DNA of 64,000 nucleotides from Acidianus ambivalens (GTDB lineage Archaea > Thermoproteota > Thermoprotei_A > Sulfolobales > Sulfolobaceae), in NCBI RefSeq assembly GCF_009729015.1, contig NZ_CP045482.1, positions 1,112,001-1,176,000 on the forward strand, read 5' to 3'. This document shows positions 10,851 to 20,138 of the stretch, in pieces. The notes beneath the pieces were generated by a model, which worked only from the letters and a program-made list of their open reading frames with translations, was not told the origin of the DNA and searched no databases. The number at the start of each line of letters is the position of its first letter. Position 1 is the first letter of the stretch. The position numbers were made by a program, and so were the translations under genes.

Positions 10851-11142
10851 GAATTTTATTTAAGTCCGTCTTTATTGCGTCTTCTACTTGAGGTGGAACA
10901 TTAGTAATTGGTGTAAACCATCCTACTGAAGTTGTCATGCCTAATTCTTCTGCCTTAGATTTTAACCATAAGGCTACTGCTAGGCCAGCTAATGTTGGCT
11001 TAAATATTACTATCGAAGGTCCTATTGATGAACTAGAAATTTTTATTGCATGCTTAGAAATTGTTTTCCATCTAGTTTTTGTAATTATTCTTACTAATTC
11101 TTTTGCCCTGTCTTTTTCACCTACTGCATAAAATATTATCAT
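10816..11142 (-). CDS. Conserved-type hypothetical protein, 108 aa
   Basis: Not recognised. A compact alpha/beta sequence with a basic middle ([15 protein letters not shown]) and a hydrophobic segment [20 protein letters not shown], ending in a Pro-rich IPTP-like stretch. It overlaps the 3' end of the SMC-related gene by 35 bases on the opposite strand and has its own A/T-rich promoter near 11150. No signal peptide. Tight packing and normal codon use support a real gene; function unknown. Confidence 0.6.
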   Translation of the reverse strand: MIIFYAVGEKDRAKELVRIITKTRWKTISKHAIKISSSSIGPSIVIFKPTLAGLAVALWLKSKAEELGMTTSVGWFTPITNVPPQVEDAIKTDLNKILMKRLEVPWSP

Positions 11143-11176
11143 ACATAGAAAACAGCTAAAACCTACTTAAAAATTT

Positions 11177-11671
11177 TTAGCCGGATCCAGTCCCACAACC
11201 ACAATATCCATACTCATCAATTTCCATACCACATACTGGACAAATAACTCCAGTTCCTTTGACTTCTTCAGCAGGTTTACCAAACTGCATTGTGTGCACG
11301 TCTAATAAAGCTCTAGCTAAGTCACGTATAGAAACTATTCCATATAGTTTTCCATTGCTTTTAATTATTGGTAAATGCCTAAATCCGTTATTCAGCATTA
11401 TATCTAATGCATCAGTAACTTCGGTATCTTCAGTTACCCCTTTTACATCTTTAGTCATGTACTTTTCTACTGGACTATCAATATCTCTATTAGAAGCTGC
11501 CTTAACTATATCTCTCTCTGTTATAATTCCAACTACTCTATTTTGAGAATCTATAACTACTAATGAACCTAAATTATGCTCTTTCATTTCCTTTGCGGCT
11601 TCTGCTATTGTGACGTTAGGCTTAACTACATAAACTTTTGTAGTAGCTATTTGAGAAACTTTTGTTGCCAT
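11177..11671 (-). CDS. CBS-pair protein with C-terminal zinc ribbon
   Basis: 164 residues: two CBS motifs (ending [12 protein letters not shown] and [13 protein letters not shown]) followed by a small zinc-ribbon tail CPVCGMEID...CGCGTG (about residues 143-162). Nucleotide sensing by the Bateman module is likely; the ribbon suggests contact with nucleic acid or a protein partner. The family is common in Crenarchaeota. Start at ATG 11671, a few bases after a TTAAATTT-like promoter element on the complement. Confidence 0.82.
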   Translation of the reverse strand: MATKVSQIATTKVYVVKPNVTIAEAAKEMKEHNLGSLVVIDSQNRVVGIITERDIVKAASNRDIDSPVEKYMTKDVKGVTEDTEVTDALDIMLNNGFRHLPIIKSNGKLYGIVSIRDLARALLDVHTMQFGKPAEEVKGTGVICPVCGMEIDEYGYCGCGTGSG

Positions 11672-11707
11672 AAATAAATTAGAAAAGATTTAAGACTAAA
11701 AACTTTC

Positions 11708-12679
11708 TTATCCTATTATAAATTGGTAAGCCTTTACTTTTCCTCCTTCTAAAACAACTAAGGCTGCATGCAATAAACCTTCACCATATTCACTTCCTGG
11801 ATTTATAACTATAGTTCTACCTATTTTATCAAAACCTCTAGACTCATGAATGTGGCCATGAAGACCTAATAAAGGTTGAGTTTCTTCAATTATTTTTCTT
11901 ACAGCTTGAGACCCAACATGAGTAAATACTATTTCTCCTCCCTTAACTACAGGTTTAAGATTTTCATCAAGTAATGGAGCGTTATCTAAATTACTACCAT
12001 ATGGAGGGGCATGGAAATTAAATATAGCCTCAGAGGGGTTAGATAGCTTTTCTACCTCATGTTTTAAAGCTTCGTATAGTTTCTCTTCTGGCATTTCCCT
12101 AGGCGTATGCCAAGGAGTAGGATTAACATAACCATAAGAAATCATTTCATATTTATCTATATTAACTACTTTCCCCTCAGTTTTTATCATTATGTCGCTT
12201 TCATCTAACACGTTAAACAAGTATTCTGGATCATCATTACCTAAATTAACGTAAATTGGAATATTAAGACCTTTATATCTCTCTTCAGCAATTTTTATCC
12301 AATTTCTTACAACCTCAGTCATAGCATTTTTAAAAGCCTCGTCTACCTTTCTTTTATCATGTTTCATATCTTCGAATTCCTCTTTACTGACAATGACATA
12401 ATAATTTCCTTGATTTCTAATCTCTGATATTTTCTGGGCTAATATATCTTTTGAAAATTTATTTCCGTCTATCTCATAATTTCCATCATTGAGTTCAATT
12501 ATAGGTATTAAGGCTTTACCGGCTAGATCTCCCCCTATTATTAAAGCGTCAACTTTATACATTTTACCTGCATTAAGAAACTTCTTGAAAACTACGTCAG
12601 AGCCATGAAGATCAGAAGTAAATAAGATTCTCACTTGCTTGCTATCGTTGTTATTTTTCTTCCTATTAAATAGCCCCAC
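11708..12679 (-). CDS. Calcineurin-like metallophosphoesterase
   Basis: 323 residues with the full dinuclear metal site in order: TSDLHG (about 22), IIGGDLAG (about 47), NLGNDD (about 147), FNFHAPPYG (about 220) and GLHGHIHES (about 272). Family members hydrolyse phosphomonoesters or diesters; the substrate is not identifiable. A short polar N-terminus (FNRKKNNND) precedes the domain. Separate transcription unit, divergent from the histidine phosphatase across 80 bases. Confidence 0.85.
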   Translation of the reverse strand: MGLFNRKKNNNDSKQVRILFTSDLHGSDVVFKKFLNAGKMYKVDALIIGGDLAGKALIPIIELNDGNYEIDGNKFSKDILAQKISEIRNQGNYYVIVSKEEFEDMKHDKRKVDEAFKNAMTEVVRNWIKIAEERYKGLNIPIYVNLGNDDPEYLFNVLDESDIMIKTEGKVVNIDKYEMISYGYVNPTPWHTPREMPEEKLYEALKHEVEKLSNPSEAIFNFHAPPYGSNLDNAPLLDENLKPVVKGGEIVFTHVGSQAVRKIIEETQPLLGLHGHIHESRGFDKIGRTIVINPGSEYGEGLLHAALVVLEGGKVKAYQFIIG

Positions 12680-12759
12680 GCTTTAACTTAAAGTAATATA
12701 ATATTTAAAAGTTGTTAAACCGATAAACAAAAAAGTCAGACAGCAAATAGTTCATAGAA

Positions 12760-13392
12760 ATGGTATTAGTATTATTCGTTAGACATGGGCACAGTGTCTC
12801 TAATCAGAACAAAATTTTATCACATGATATTAACAATTATCCTTTGACAGAAGAAGGGCAAACTCAAGCTAAAAATACTGCCAAAGAATTGTCAAAACTT
12901 AAAATAACTAAGATTTTCACTAGTCCTATACTTAGAGCATATCAAACTGCTACAATAATAGCAAATGAATTAGGTCTGATACCGATTATAGACGATAGAT
13001 TACGAGAAAGATATCTCGGCGATCTAAATAATAAAAAATTTGATCCCTCTGATCATTGGAAAATAAAATTAATAAAAGGACAAATAGAAGTTAAAGGACT
13101 AGAACCTTGGGAATCAATGCAAAGGAGAATGATAGAATTTGTTAATTCTATCAAGAATGAGGAAGGTGCAATAGTTGCTGTTTCTCATTATGACCCTATA
13201 AGAGCACTTATAGGCCATATTTTAGGCTTAGATGATATTTCCGCCTTCGGAATTTCCTTACCAAACGCTAGTATAACTGCTATAGAAATAATTGACGGAA
13301 AGTTTAGAATACATTCTATAGGATCTCCTATACTTGCACAGGAGTTGTTAAAGAGACTTAACAGATATATTATTACTATTAATCAAAGATAG
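12760..13392 (+). CDS. Histidine phosphatase (phosphoglycerate mutase-like)
   Basis: 210 residues with the branch-1 signature: FVRHGHS (catalytic His, residues 6-12), the second Arg in LRAYQTA, the acidic RERYLGDL and a second His in [11 protein letters not shown]. It probably dephosphorylates a small phosphorylated metabolite; the chain is too short and too divergent to call glycolytic mutase. ATG at 12760 with an A/T-rich upstream region. Its end overlaps the convergent dtdA by 45 bases. Confidence 0.85.
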   Translation: MVLVLFVRHGHSVSNQNKILSHDINNYPLTEEGQTQAKNTAKELSKLKITKIFTSPILRAYQTATIIANELGLIPIIDDRLRERYLGDLNNKKFDPSDHWKIKLIKGQIEVKGLEPWESMQRRMIEFVNSIKNEEGAIVAVSHYDPIRALIGHILGLDDISAFGISLPNASITAIEIIDGKFRIHSIGSPILAQELLKRLNRYIITINQR

Positions 13393-14061
13393 TATTTTTT
13401 CTCTAGTTTTCTGGTTTAAGCTATCGAATAATATAGTATCAATTTTGTTAATTGTTTTTTCTAATGCTTGTTGAATAATGTTCGAATTTAATTCTGATAT
13501 ATAATGTTTAGATATAATATGTGATATACATGATTTCATTGCAAGCTTTGAAACATTATGCGCATAATGAGGGCCACCAAAAGCTAAAATAACATTATCA
13601 CAAGTAGTTTCTTCTAGTCTCTCAATCCCCCTTAAAACCGCATCAACTAAATTTTTGACTAATTTTTCGTTATTCCAATATTCCTCACTGCTACCCACTT
13701 CAGCGAAAATCACTGGAATAGTTTGATAAGTAGGGCCATGATGAGTGGCTTCAAATACTTTATCTATATTGATATCAATCTTTGATATTTCGCGATATAT
13801 TGAAGTTATAAGTCTTGGAAATGCTATCCCTAATTTATTTGCTTCTCCACCCATTGTCTTATTACCTATATTACCTGGATGATGAACAGTCAATGAAGGA
13901 ATTTTTGCGGAGCTCTCGTGCCTGCATATTACTACTATTGCATCACCAGAATTATATTTAAAATCTATTACATCTTCGCTTATTTCCTCAAATTTATATC
14001 CTAATTTTTTAACAGTTTTTCCTACTGCGTCAACGTTAGAAATTAGTACTTTAATGTTCAT
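13348..14061 (-). CDS. dtdA: D-aminoacyl-tRNA deacylase (DTD2/GEK1 type)
   Basis: Removes D-amino acids mischarged on tRNA, a zinc-dependent proofreading enzyme of archaea and plants. Diagnostic stretches are [19 protein letters not shown] (about 53-71), [23 protein letters not shown] (about 120-142) and AFGGPHYA. Length 237 is normal. The start codon overlaps the stop of the upstream FAD oxidoreductase in an ATGA junction, so the two are coupled. Confidence 0.92.
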   Translation of the reverse strand: MNIKVLISNVDAVGKTVKKLGYKFEEISEDVIDFKYNSGDAIVVICRHESSAKIPSLTVHHPGNIGNKTMGGEANKLGIAFPRLITSIYREISKIDINIDKVFEATHHGPTYQTIPVIFAEVGSSEEYWNNEKLVKNLVDAVLRGIERLEETTCDNVILAFGGPHYAHNVSKLAMKSCISHIISKHYISELNSNIIQQALEKTINKIDTILFDSLNQKTREKILSLINSNNISVKSL

Positions 14062-14951
14062 TCTTTTAACATCTCCTTTACTTTTTCTGCTAAGTATGGA
14101 GCTATTGCGTATCCAAACCTATATCCTCCAACAATTATAAGATTTTCAAAAGGTTTAATTGCGACTGGGTCACTATTTTCACTTACACTTCTAAATCCTA
14201 CTCTAATTTCAAGGTTATTTTTGTTTATCAATTCACTAAAAGTTGAAATCGTTTTCTTAACTTCTTCAAAATCTATATCCATAGAGCTATCCTGCTTAGA
14301 ATCTCCATTTAAATACATCTTTTTACCTTGGACTGCTATTCTATCGCCTATAACTACTATTCCATTTAACTTCTTATATGGTTCGGCTATTATTAAATGC
14401 CCTTTAAAAGGAATTAGTTTAACATAATTACCTATAAGATCTGAAAGAAGATAGCTTGCAGTAATAATGTAATTTTCTCCTTTTAATACTCCCGCAGAAG
14501 TTTCTATGCTTTCTACATAATTATCTTTTGCATTAATTTTAGTAACTTTAGCATGAAGGAAAGGAAACTCCATTCCAACCTTCTGTAATAATTCGTCTCC
14601 GTCTATAAAAAGTGAATTATCAAAATATTCAGCGTATTCTAAATCTATTGAAGGTTCTATCTCTTTTATTTCCTTTTTATCAATCATTTTACCTCCTCCT
14701 AAAGGCTTCTCGGATTTTCTTAGCAAAAATGTTTTCCTGAAATATATTCCATACTCGTTACCTATTTTCACATAATCATCTTCTCCTTTTAGGCATTCGT
14801 TGAAATATTTTCCGCATAATGGAGGAATTACTGACCATAAACTAGCGTTGGAATTTCTTAAGTTTTCCTTTTCGTCAATTATCATTGCATCTGAAATCTT
14901 GACAGCAGTAAATAGTCCAGTTATTCCTCCTCCAATAATGATATTGACCAT
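14058..14951 (-). CDS. FAD-dependent oxidoreductase (DAO family)
   Basis: 297 residues beginning with a dinucleotide-binding GGGITGLFTA (about 7-16) and MIIDEKE, and ending with IIVGGYRFGYAIAPYLAE, the second FAD contact of the D-amino acid oxidase/glycine oxidase superfamily. It is shorter than average, with a compact substrate domain. Coupling to D-aminoacyl-tRNA deacylase (overlap of four bases) makes oxidation of a D-amino acid a tempting guess, but this is inference from context only. Confidence 0.78.
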   Translation of the reverse strand: MVNIIIGGGITGLFTAVKISDAMIIDEKENLRNSNASLWSVIPPLCGKYFNECLKGEDDYVKIGNEYGIYFRKTFLLRKSEKPLGGGKMIDKKEIKEIEPSIDLEYAEYFDNSLFIDGDELLQKVGMEFPFLHAKVTKINAKDNYVESIETSAGVLKGENYIITASYLLSDLIGNYVKLIPFKGHLIIAEPYKKLNGIVVIGDRIAVQGKKMYLNGDSKQDSSMDIDFEEVKKTISTFSELINKNNLEIRVGFRSVSENSDPVAIKPFENLIIVGGYRFGYAIAPYLAEKVKEMLKE

Positions 14952-15011
14952 AACTTTAGATTTAGTTCTTCCAATATAAACTTTTTAAATAATGAAATAG
15001 ACTACTTACTT

Positions 15012-15434
15012 ATGAGTAGCGATTACGATCCAGAACTAGAGGAGTTATTAAAGAAAAAAATTAAACAGATAATGAACACAAGTAAAGGTATGCAAGAAAA
15101 TCAAAAAACCCAAGAAGAACTAGTAGCGCATTTAGATAGCAACACTTTTGATAATTTTATAAAATCTCATAAGGTAGCAGTAATAGACTTTTGGGCAGAA
15201 TGGTGTGCTCCTTGCATAATGTTAGCACCAATTATTGAGGAATTAGCAAAAGATTATCCACAAGTAGGATTTGGAAAAGTGAATTCTGACGAAAATCAAG
15301 ATATTGCAGCAAGATATGGAGTTATGAGCCTACCTACTGTTATATTCTTTAAGAATGGAGAGCCAGTAGATGAAGTCATAGGAGCTGTTCCAAGGGAAGA
15401 AATTGAAATAAGAATTAAGGAATTATTAAAGTGA
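15012..15434 (+). CDS. Thioredoxin with N-terminal extension
   Basis: 140 residues: a charged N-terminal extension of about 35 residues, then a standard thioredoxin domain with active site WAEWCAPCIM (CAPC, about residue 64), the cis-Pro in MSLPTVIFF and the conserved KNGEPVDEVIGA. Cytosolic, no signal peptide. It serves disulfide reduction together with a flavin reductase; the candidate at 22473-23474 lacks the redox Cys pair, so its own reductase is probably elsewhere. Gap of six bases to the next gene suggests an operon. Confidence 0.92.
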   Translation: MSSDYDPELEELLKKKIKQIMNTSKGMQENQKTQEELVAHLDSNTFDNFIKSHKVAVIDFWAEWCAPCIMLAPIIEELAKDYPQVGFGKVNSDENQDIAARYGVMSLPTVIFFKNGEPVDEVIGAVPREEIEIRIKELLK

Positions 15435-15440
15435 TAATTA

Positions 15441-16085
15441 ATGAAACCTTTGCTCATAGGTGTTGATGGTTTAAGCTATAGTAGTTTCATGAAGTGCAAT
15501 CCTAGATTCTTACTTACTTTATTTAGTAGTGCATTTAGAGGAGTTGTTGTAAATAGAAAACCCCAGCATCCTGCGTCTTCGTGGATGTCAGTTCTTGAAA
15601 TGAGAGATATAGGCGGCAATTCATTCTATATTAAAGTTGAAGAAAAACCAACATTAATTAAAGAGACTAATGCAGTTGCAATAAATTTACCTATAACAAA
15701 TCCAACTTATGGTGAATTAGGCTTTCCTTATGATTCTAATTTAACAGCCAAGGATGAGATAGACAAAGTAATAGAGGCAATTCTTGATTCACTAGAAGAG
15801 CAGCCAGTAATTGCTGATATTACTGCTATAGATAGGCTAGTGAGAGTAAATCCACAAGCAAAATGTGAAATATATAAAGAGGTTGATGATGGGTTAAGAA
15901 AGCTTTTAAGGAAGGTTGATGATTTCATATTATTTTCACCCTATGGAGAGCCAAAATCAGATAAAATGTGTGATCATGAAGACTATGGAGTTTACTTATC
16001 AACAGTTCCAAGACCTAATGAACACGATACTGTAAAATTACCAGAGATTGGACTTTTGTTTAAGAGATTAGCCTCTCAAAGCTAA
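15441..16085 (+). CDS. Mini alkaline-phosphatase-superfamily protein (degenerate)
   Basis: 214 residues that resemble type I phosphodiesterase/nucleotide pyrophosphatase proteins: LIGVDGLSY at the N-terminus (metal Asp), HPASSWMSVLE at the nucleophile position, LPITNPTYGELGFPYD and a C-terminal YGVYLSTVPRPNEHDT. It is about half the usual length, and the metal-binding S-D-H-G of the family is replaced by FSPYGEP, so it may bind rather than cleave. Follows the thioredoxin gene by six bases; convergent overlap of four bases with the NTPase. Confidence 0.55.
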   Translation: MKPLLIGVDGLSYSSFMKCNPRFLLTLFSSAFRGVVVNRKPQHPASSWMSVLEMRDIGGNSFYIKVEEKPTLIKETNAVAINLPITNPTYGELGFPYDSNLTAKDEIDKVIEAILDSLEEQPVIADITAIDRLVRVNPQAKCEIYKEVDDGLRKLLRKVDDFILFSPYGEPKSDKMCDHEDYGVYLSTVPRPNEHDTVKLPEIGLLFKRLASQS

Positions 16086-16591
16086 ATATTTTTGTTATAA
16101 AATGGATATAATGCTAGAATTACTGGATCTACATATAACCTTGTTCTATCAATATATTTAGTAAGAATTCCAACAGCGCCTTCAGAATATTTTGTACCAG
16201 ACCTAGAGTAAACCTTATCTACAGCATAGCCTAGTTCAATACCTTGATTTATATACTTCACTACTTTTGGAGGTAAAGTGAAAGATGCAGACTTTGAAAA
16301 GTTTTCATTACCTTCCTTATCTACTGCGTATACTACGGCAAACGCTAATACTTTGTTATACTCAAAGCATATTCCGCCTTCTATTCCTATTCCTATATCA
16401 GCGTTTGCAGTTCTCAATGCTCTAATTGCCCTGTTTCTTGCACCAAATAGAGTTTCTTTACAGTAAGGTTGAGAAGAAACTCCAGAATCTACTTCCACTG
16501 GAATTATTTCAGCCTTTAGCCCAATAATATTTAATGCTTCTTTTACCGCCTCAACTTTAGTCCTATTTTTACTACCTACTGAAACTAACAT
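16082..16591 (-). CDS. Inosine/xanthosine triphosphatase (YjjX/DUF84)
   Basis: House-cleaning NTPase that removes non-canonical purine triphosphates. The sequence opens with VSVGSKNRTKVEAVKEAL and carries the family markers CKETLFGARNRA and DIGIGIEGGI, with EGAVGILTKYIDR near the end. An ATG ten codons further upstream (16621) exists, but the family begins at MLVSVGS (16591), which also leaves a clear gap of 28 bases to the divergent gene. 169 residues, normal size. Confidence 0.85.
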   Translation of the reverse strand: MLVSVGSKNRTKVEAVKEALNIIGLKAEIIPVEVDSGVSSQPYCKETLFGARNRAIRALRTANADIGIGIEGGICFEYNKVLAFAVVYAVDKEGNENFSKSASFTLPPKVVKYINQGIELGYAVDKVYSRSGTKYSEGAVGILTKYIDRTRLYVDPVILALYPFYNKNI

Positions 16592-16619
16592 TTTTAACTT
16601 GCAGGATATACTAAGATTC

Positions 16620-17486
16620 ATGGTAACAATAAAAGTTGGCGCCCTAGCAGATTCGGGTGATCTATATCCTTTTATACCATTAATTGAAGGAAAAATAAAA
16701 CCAGAAGGTTTTAACTTAGAAATTGAGGTTATACCAACTGTTCAAGATGTAAACGAGAAAGTACTAAAGAAGGAAGTTGATGTATCGGTGCCATCAGCTG
16801 CTATGTATCCTTACATTCAAGACGATTATTATATTATGAGTAACGCAGTAGCTTCTGCTGTAGATGGAATAACAGGTATGCCAATTTTAGCTTCTAAAGA
16901 AATGAGTTTAGATGAAGTCAAGAAATCTAGATTAATAGTTCACGGCCCAAATACTTCGGCCTTTACTCTTTATAAGTTACTTATAGGAAAATATGGAAAA
17001 TTGGTAATAATTAAGAGAGTTTTAGACGAAATCAAGGGCTTAGGTACTGAAGGCGACGTGCTAGTTGCTGTTCATGAAATTAAAATGATGTATGCAATGC
17101 AGAAATTAGGTGTTAAATATTACAAAATAGGTAGTATGTGGGATATGTGGAAGAATGTTTCAAATAATGCCCCAATGCCAATGGGCATGGTTGTAGTGTC
17201 TAAAGAATTAGGAAAAGATTTAGCTTTAAAATTCAAGGAAGTTTACGAGAAAAGCAAAAAATATGCAGAAAAGAATTTACAGGAAATAATTCCTAAAGAT
17301 GTTGAGATAATGAGAGAAGCACAAGGAGCTAATTTAGATAAGGAAATAGTAGAAAAAACCATATGGGCAGACATTCAAGAATATAACGTCCCCGAAAACG
17401 AAGTTATTAAAGGTTTAGAAACATTCTATAGGCTTACAGAAGAAAAGGGAATTTTACCTAAAGTTAAGAAGCTAGACTTAATTTAA
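16620..17486 (+). CDS. MqnA/MqnD-like periplasmic-binding-fold protein (DUF3834 type)
   Basis: 288 residues with the two-lobed solute-binding fold but no signal peptide: VGALADSGDLYPFIPL at the start, VSVPSAAMYPYI in the first hinge and MPMGMVVVSKEL later. This matches intracellular MqnA/MqnD-type proteins (menaquinone-related chorismate dehydratase and dihydroxynaphthoate synthase) and archaeal DUF3834. Sulfolobales make caldariella-type quinones by other means, so a menaquinone role is not implied. Start chosen at ATG 16620, just after a TATA-like ATATACTAAG; an upstream ATG at 16599 would overlap the promoter. Confidence 0.6.
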   Translation: MVTIKVGALADSGDLYPFIPLIEGKIKPEGFNLEIEVIPTVQDVNEKVLKKEVDVSVPSAAMYPYIQDDYYIMSNAVASAVDGITGMPILASKEMSLDEVKKSRLIVHGPNTSAFTLYKLLIGKYGKLVIIKRVLDEIKGLGTEGDVLVAVHEIKMMYAMQKLGVKYYKIGSMWDMWKNVSNNAPMPMGMVVVSKELGKDLALKFKEVYEKSKKYAEKNLQEIIPKDVEIMREAQGANLDKEIVEKTIWADIQEYNVPENEVIKGLETFYRLTEEKGILPKVKKLDLI

Positions 17487-18208
17487 AGAATTTTTGATAT
17501 ATATGGAAATTTATTTAATGTAAAAATTATATCTATTTCTGACTTTAATTCGCTTAATAACTCAGAAACATAATTTAGATAAGTAAAAGGTAAACTCAAT
17601 TCTGTTATATACAACTCTTCGTTATTGTCTATTTCGATTAAAATCGAGAACCTAATGAAAGGTATTAACTCTAAGCATTCAAGCACTTTTTTGGAATTAT
17701 GAAAAATATCTAGTATAGCATCTCTATTACCGTAATCTATTATAAAACTCTCTATTACCGTATGATTATACATGCCTTTTAAGATCTCATTAAATGAAGA
17801 AAAAGACCTAAGTGAAGAGAAAATCAAAGGTTGCGCGTAACCAGAATATTTAACTTCGACCTTTAATCCGTCAGCTCTTTTATCTAAACTCATTTTCCAC
17901 TTATCATACTTTTCATCATAATATTCTGGAATTCCAGAGTAATTTATAAATTCCTTTATTCTTAAACCATCCTTTAGAGATAATGAAAAAGATAAATTAG
18001 ACTTAATGCTTTTTCTTATAGGCAATCTGTCAAAATTTATCTTTATAATTGAAGAACTATAAACAGGTGTAAAACTTAAGTTCCTAATCTTTAGTAACTG
18101 CTCTTTTAATGAGCTCTCTTCCGTTTTCAATATCTTTGAAATTAGCGGAATATTTGGCCCAATTTGCCTCATTAACTTTATTGCTGTTACTAACTTTTGT
18201 TGCATCAT
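17483..18208 (-). CDS. Putative HTH regulatory protein, 241 aa
   Basis: The N-terminal 45 residues (AIKLMRQIGPNIPLISKILKTEE...LLKI) look like a helix-turn-helix, similar in plan to the N-terminus of the gene at 26332-27213; the rest is alpha/beta without recognised motifs, perhaps two ligand-binding modules as in archaeal two-domain regulators. The start region overlaps the 3' end of the CDF transporter by 125 bases in another frame; an internal ATG at 18172 reduces but does not remove the overlap. Function inferred only from fold-like pattern. Confidence 0.5.
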   Translation of the reverse strand: MMQQKLVTAIKLMRQIGPNIPLISKILKTEESSLKEQLLKIRNLSFTPVYSSSIIKINFDRLPIRKSIKSNLSFSLSLKDGLRIKEFINYSGIPEYYDEKYDKWKMSLDKRADGLKVEVKYSGYAQPLIFSSLRSFSSFNEILKGMYNHTVIESFIIDYGNRDAILDIFHNSKKVLECLELIPFIRFSILIEIDNNEELYITELSLPFTYLNYVSELLSELKSEIDIIFTLNKFPYISKIL

Positions 18209-19064
18209 TAGTAATTAGTAATTTGTGCTTTTTAATTTTCTCTGGAACTACTCTTACTTCCACAATGGCAACATTTTCAAATGAATTTACAATTCTCTTT
18301 ACAGTTTTTCTTATCTTATATACATTTGAAAGTTTGCAATCGGGTGGTAATGAAATAACAATGTATACCATATAAAAGGAACCCAGCTTTCTTACATATA
18401 TGTTTTTGAGATTAATACCAAGACTCTCTAAAATTATCTTTATCCTATCCTTAAATGGAGCATCACAGTTAATGCCTATTAACGAATAAATTGCCTCTTT
18501 AAATTGCCTTATGGCGTCAGCTAGAATAAAGCCTATTATAGTAAAAACTACAGTTAAAGTGAGATAATATTCATTTATAATTATTGCAAATCCACTTACT
18601 ATTTCCATGAGTAAATCCAATTTGCTATGAGTAAGATCAGTTTTTACTAGAGATATCCAAGAATATCGTTTCTCGAGTATAAATACTACTAAAGTTAATA
18701 CGCTATTTGAGTATATTATTAACGACAGCCATGCTGGAACTTCGTAGTTAACATCGTTAATTATTAAATTAATATAATTAATTGAGAGAATTACTATAAA
18801 TATTGTAACAAATAATACAGCTATACTTTCAAGGTTATATAATCCCCATGGAAATTTATTTGATCTTCGATATATTATATTAAGTAATAGAGAGAATAAT
18901 ATTGCTGAAGTTGCATCTATAAAACCGTGAAATGAATCTGCTATAAGTACAGCTGAGTGATAAATTTCACCAAAATATATTTCTATGATTGAAATTGGCA
19001 AGAGTAATGCTCCAGTAAATAAAAATATTCTTGAAACTTCCCTTAATTTTTCTAAGGGTATCAA
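18084..19064 (-). CDS. Cation diffusion facilitator transporter with long C-terminal tail
   Basis: Second CDF gene of the window. HxxxD metal-site pairs appear in helix 2 (DSFHGFIDATS) and helix 5 (LTHSKLDLLMEI), six hydrophobic segments are present, and a soluble C-terminal domain follows (about residues 200-285). The last 40 residues, rich in Asn, Lys and Ala, are unlike the family and lie where the next gene starts in another frame, so they may be a non-conserved tail. Promoter likely in the A/T-rich stretch near 19090-19115. Confidence 0.82.
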   Translation of the reverse strand: MIPLEKLREVSRIFLFTGALLLPISIIEIYFGEIYHSAVLIADSFHGFIDATSAILFSLLLNIIYRRSNKFPWGLYNLESIAVLFVTIFIVILSINYINLIINDVNYEVPAWLSLIIYSNSVLTLVVFILEKRYSWISLVKTDLTHSKLDLLMEIVSGFAIIINEYYLTLTVVFTIIGFILADAIRQFKEAIYSLIGINCDAPFKDRIKIILESLGINLKNIYVRKLGSFYMVYIVISLPPDCKLSNVYKIRKTVKRIVNSFENVAIVEVRVVPEKIKKHKLLITNDATKVSNSNKVNEANWAKYSANFKDIENGRELIKRAVTKD

Positions 19065-19335
19065 GCATAATCACCTTTTCATACCCAATATATTATTTAC
19101 TCGTATTGTTAAAAAGTTTGCACTGGAAGGATATTTTAGAACGTAGAAATATTATTGAACTTAAAAGCTTACACTTGCAAGCCTTAATTTAAGATTATTT
19201 TTAATATATATGACGTTATCTACTAAAATTACTTCAAGATTATGATCGTCAAAATTTTATGAAAAATTATATAGATAAATCTTTGTTACTTTTCCTGAGA
19301 TAAATTTTTTAAAGTAAAATAACCTTAAATTATGT
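19065..19335. other. A/T-rich intergenic stretch
   Basis: About 270 bases with no coding sequence that I can support. It holds the divergent promoters of the CDF gene (left) and of the 45-residue membrane protein (right; a TTTTTTAAAG element at about 19310). No palindrome, repeat or guide-RNA box pattern is obvious. Confidence 0.5.
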
Positions 19336-19473
19336 ATGGCAGAGAAGAAGACTGAAATAAATAGCTTTTCTGATTTAATAAAAGCATTGTTCAAAGACGA
19401 TAACTGGTATCTAGGTGGGTTTATAGTAGCGTTAATATTATTCATTATATTCGATTTAATAGTATATAAATAA
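19336..19473 (+). CDS. Small single-span membrane protein, 45 aa
   Basis: ATG at 19336 to TAA at 19473 gives a 45-residue protein: a charged, amphipathic N-terminus (AEKKTEINSFSDLIKALF), then KDDNWYLG, then one strongly hydrophobic segment (GGFIVALILFIIFDLIVY, about residues 27-44) and a final Lys. The layout is N-in/C-out or the reverse with a single helix, as in small subunits of membrane complexes. A TTTAAAG promoter element lies about 25 bases upstream and a T-rich terminator-like run follows at 19473-19490, so it looks like an independent short transcript. Not similar to Sec61 beta or SecE that I can see. Confidence 0.65.
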   Translation: MAEKKTEINSFSDLIKALFKDDNWYLGGFIVALILFIIFDLIVYK

Positions 19474-19488
19474 TTTTTTTAATTTTTA
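19473..19488 (+). terminator. T-rich termination signal after the 45-aa gene
   Basis: The stop codon is followed directly by a run of T with few A (TTTTTTTAATTTTTAA type). Pyrimidine/T-rich runs are the usual termination signal in Sulfolobales. No hairpin is present, as expected for archaea. Confidence 0.35.
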
Positions 19489-19541
19489 ATGATTTCTCAA
19501 TATGAACAAGTTTTATAAAGTGGTAAAATGTTTACATTTAT

Positions 19542-20138
19542 GTGAGTAAAGTGGCAAGAGTAAATATTGCGGCTGATGCTGAAATAGTTAAAGAATTAGA
19601 AAAGGAAGCTAAAAGTAGAGGATACACTATATTTTCTCTTACTAACATAGCACTCAAATCTATGTTAGAATTAATAAGAAGTGGAGAAGATTCTACAACT
19701 TTATCTCATTTAGTAGAATTTTATAAAATAACTAAGGATCTTGACATTATCCCTGTTACATCTTGGTATATAGAAAACTTAGTTAAACTAGCCTATGAGA
19801 AAGATCAGAAAGCGTTAGAAGAAATATGCGATGGAACAGGACAGCAAATATCCTCCTATTTAAGGTCTAGAGCTTCTACATTTGAAGAATTGCTTCAAAT
19901 TTATGATACAATAAAATCTGTGTTACCCATAAAGGACATAAGAATAAAAAGAGTTAATGATGAAATTATTGAAATAAGGATTACTGGTAGTGGATTCAGT
20001 AGTGAATCTACATTATGCACTTCTAAAGTATTTAGGAAGATTCTAGAGGCTTATTACTTTGAAATTTTAGAAATGACATATTCGCCTGGAGGAATAATAT
20101 TTACTAGAGTTAAATATCAAGGCCAGCCTAATAAGTAA
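19542..20138 (+). CDS. Ribbon-helix-helix-like N-terminus protein, 198 aa
   Basis: The first 45 residues (VARVNIAADAEIVKELEKEAKSRGYTIFSLTNIALKSML) have the strand-helix-helix look of a CopG/Arc type DNA-binding motif. The remaining 150 residues are alpha/beta and not recognised. Start at GTG 19542. A TATA-like TTTTATAAAG lies at about 19512, fitting leaderless transcription. It ends convergent to nep1, overlapping by 22 bases. Possibly a Sulfolobales-specific regulator. Confidence 0.6.
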   Translation: MSKVARVNIAADAEIVKELEKEAKSRGYTIFSLTNIALKSMLELIRSGEDSTTLSHLVEFYKITKDLDIIPVTSWYIENLVKLAYEKDQKALEEICDGTGQQISSYLRSRASTFEELLQIYDTIKSVLPIKDIRIKRVNDEIIEIRITGSGFSSESTLCTSKVFRKILEAYYFEILEMTYSPGGIIFTRVKYQGQPNK

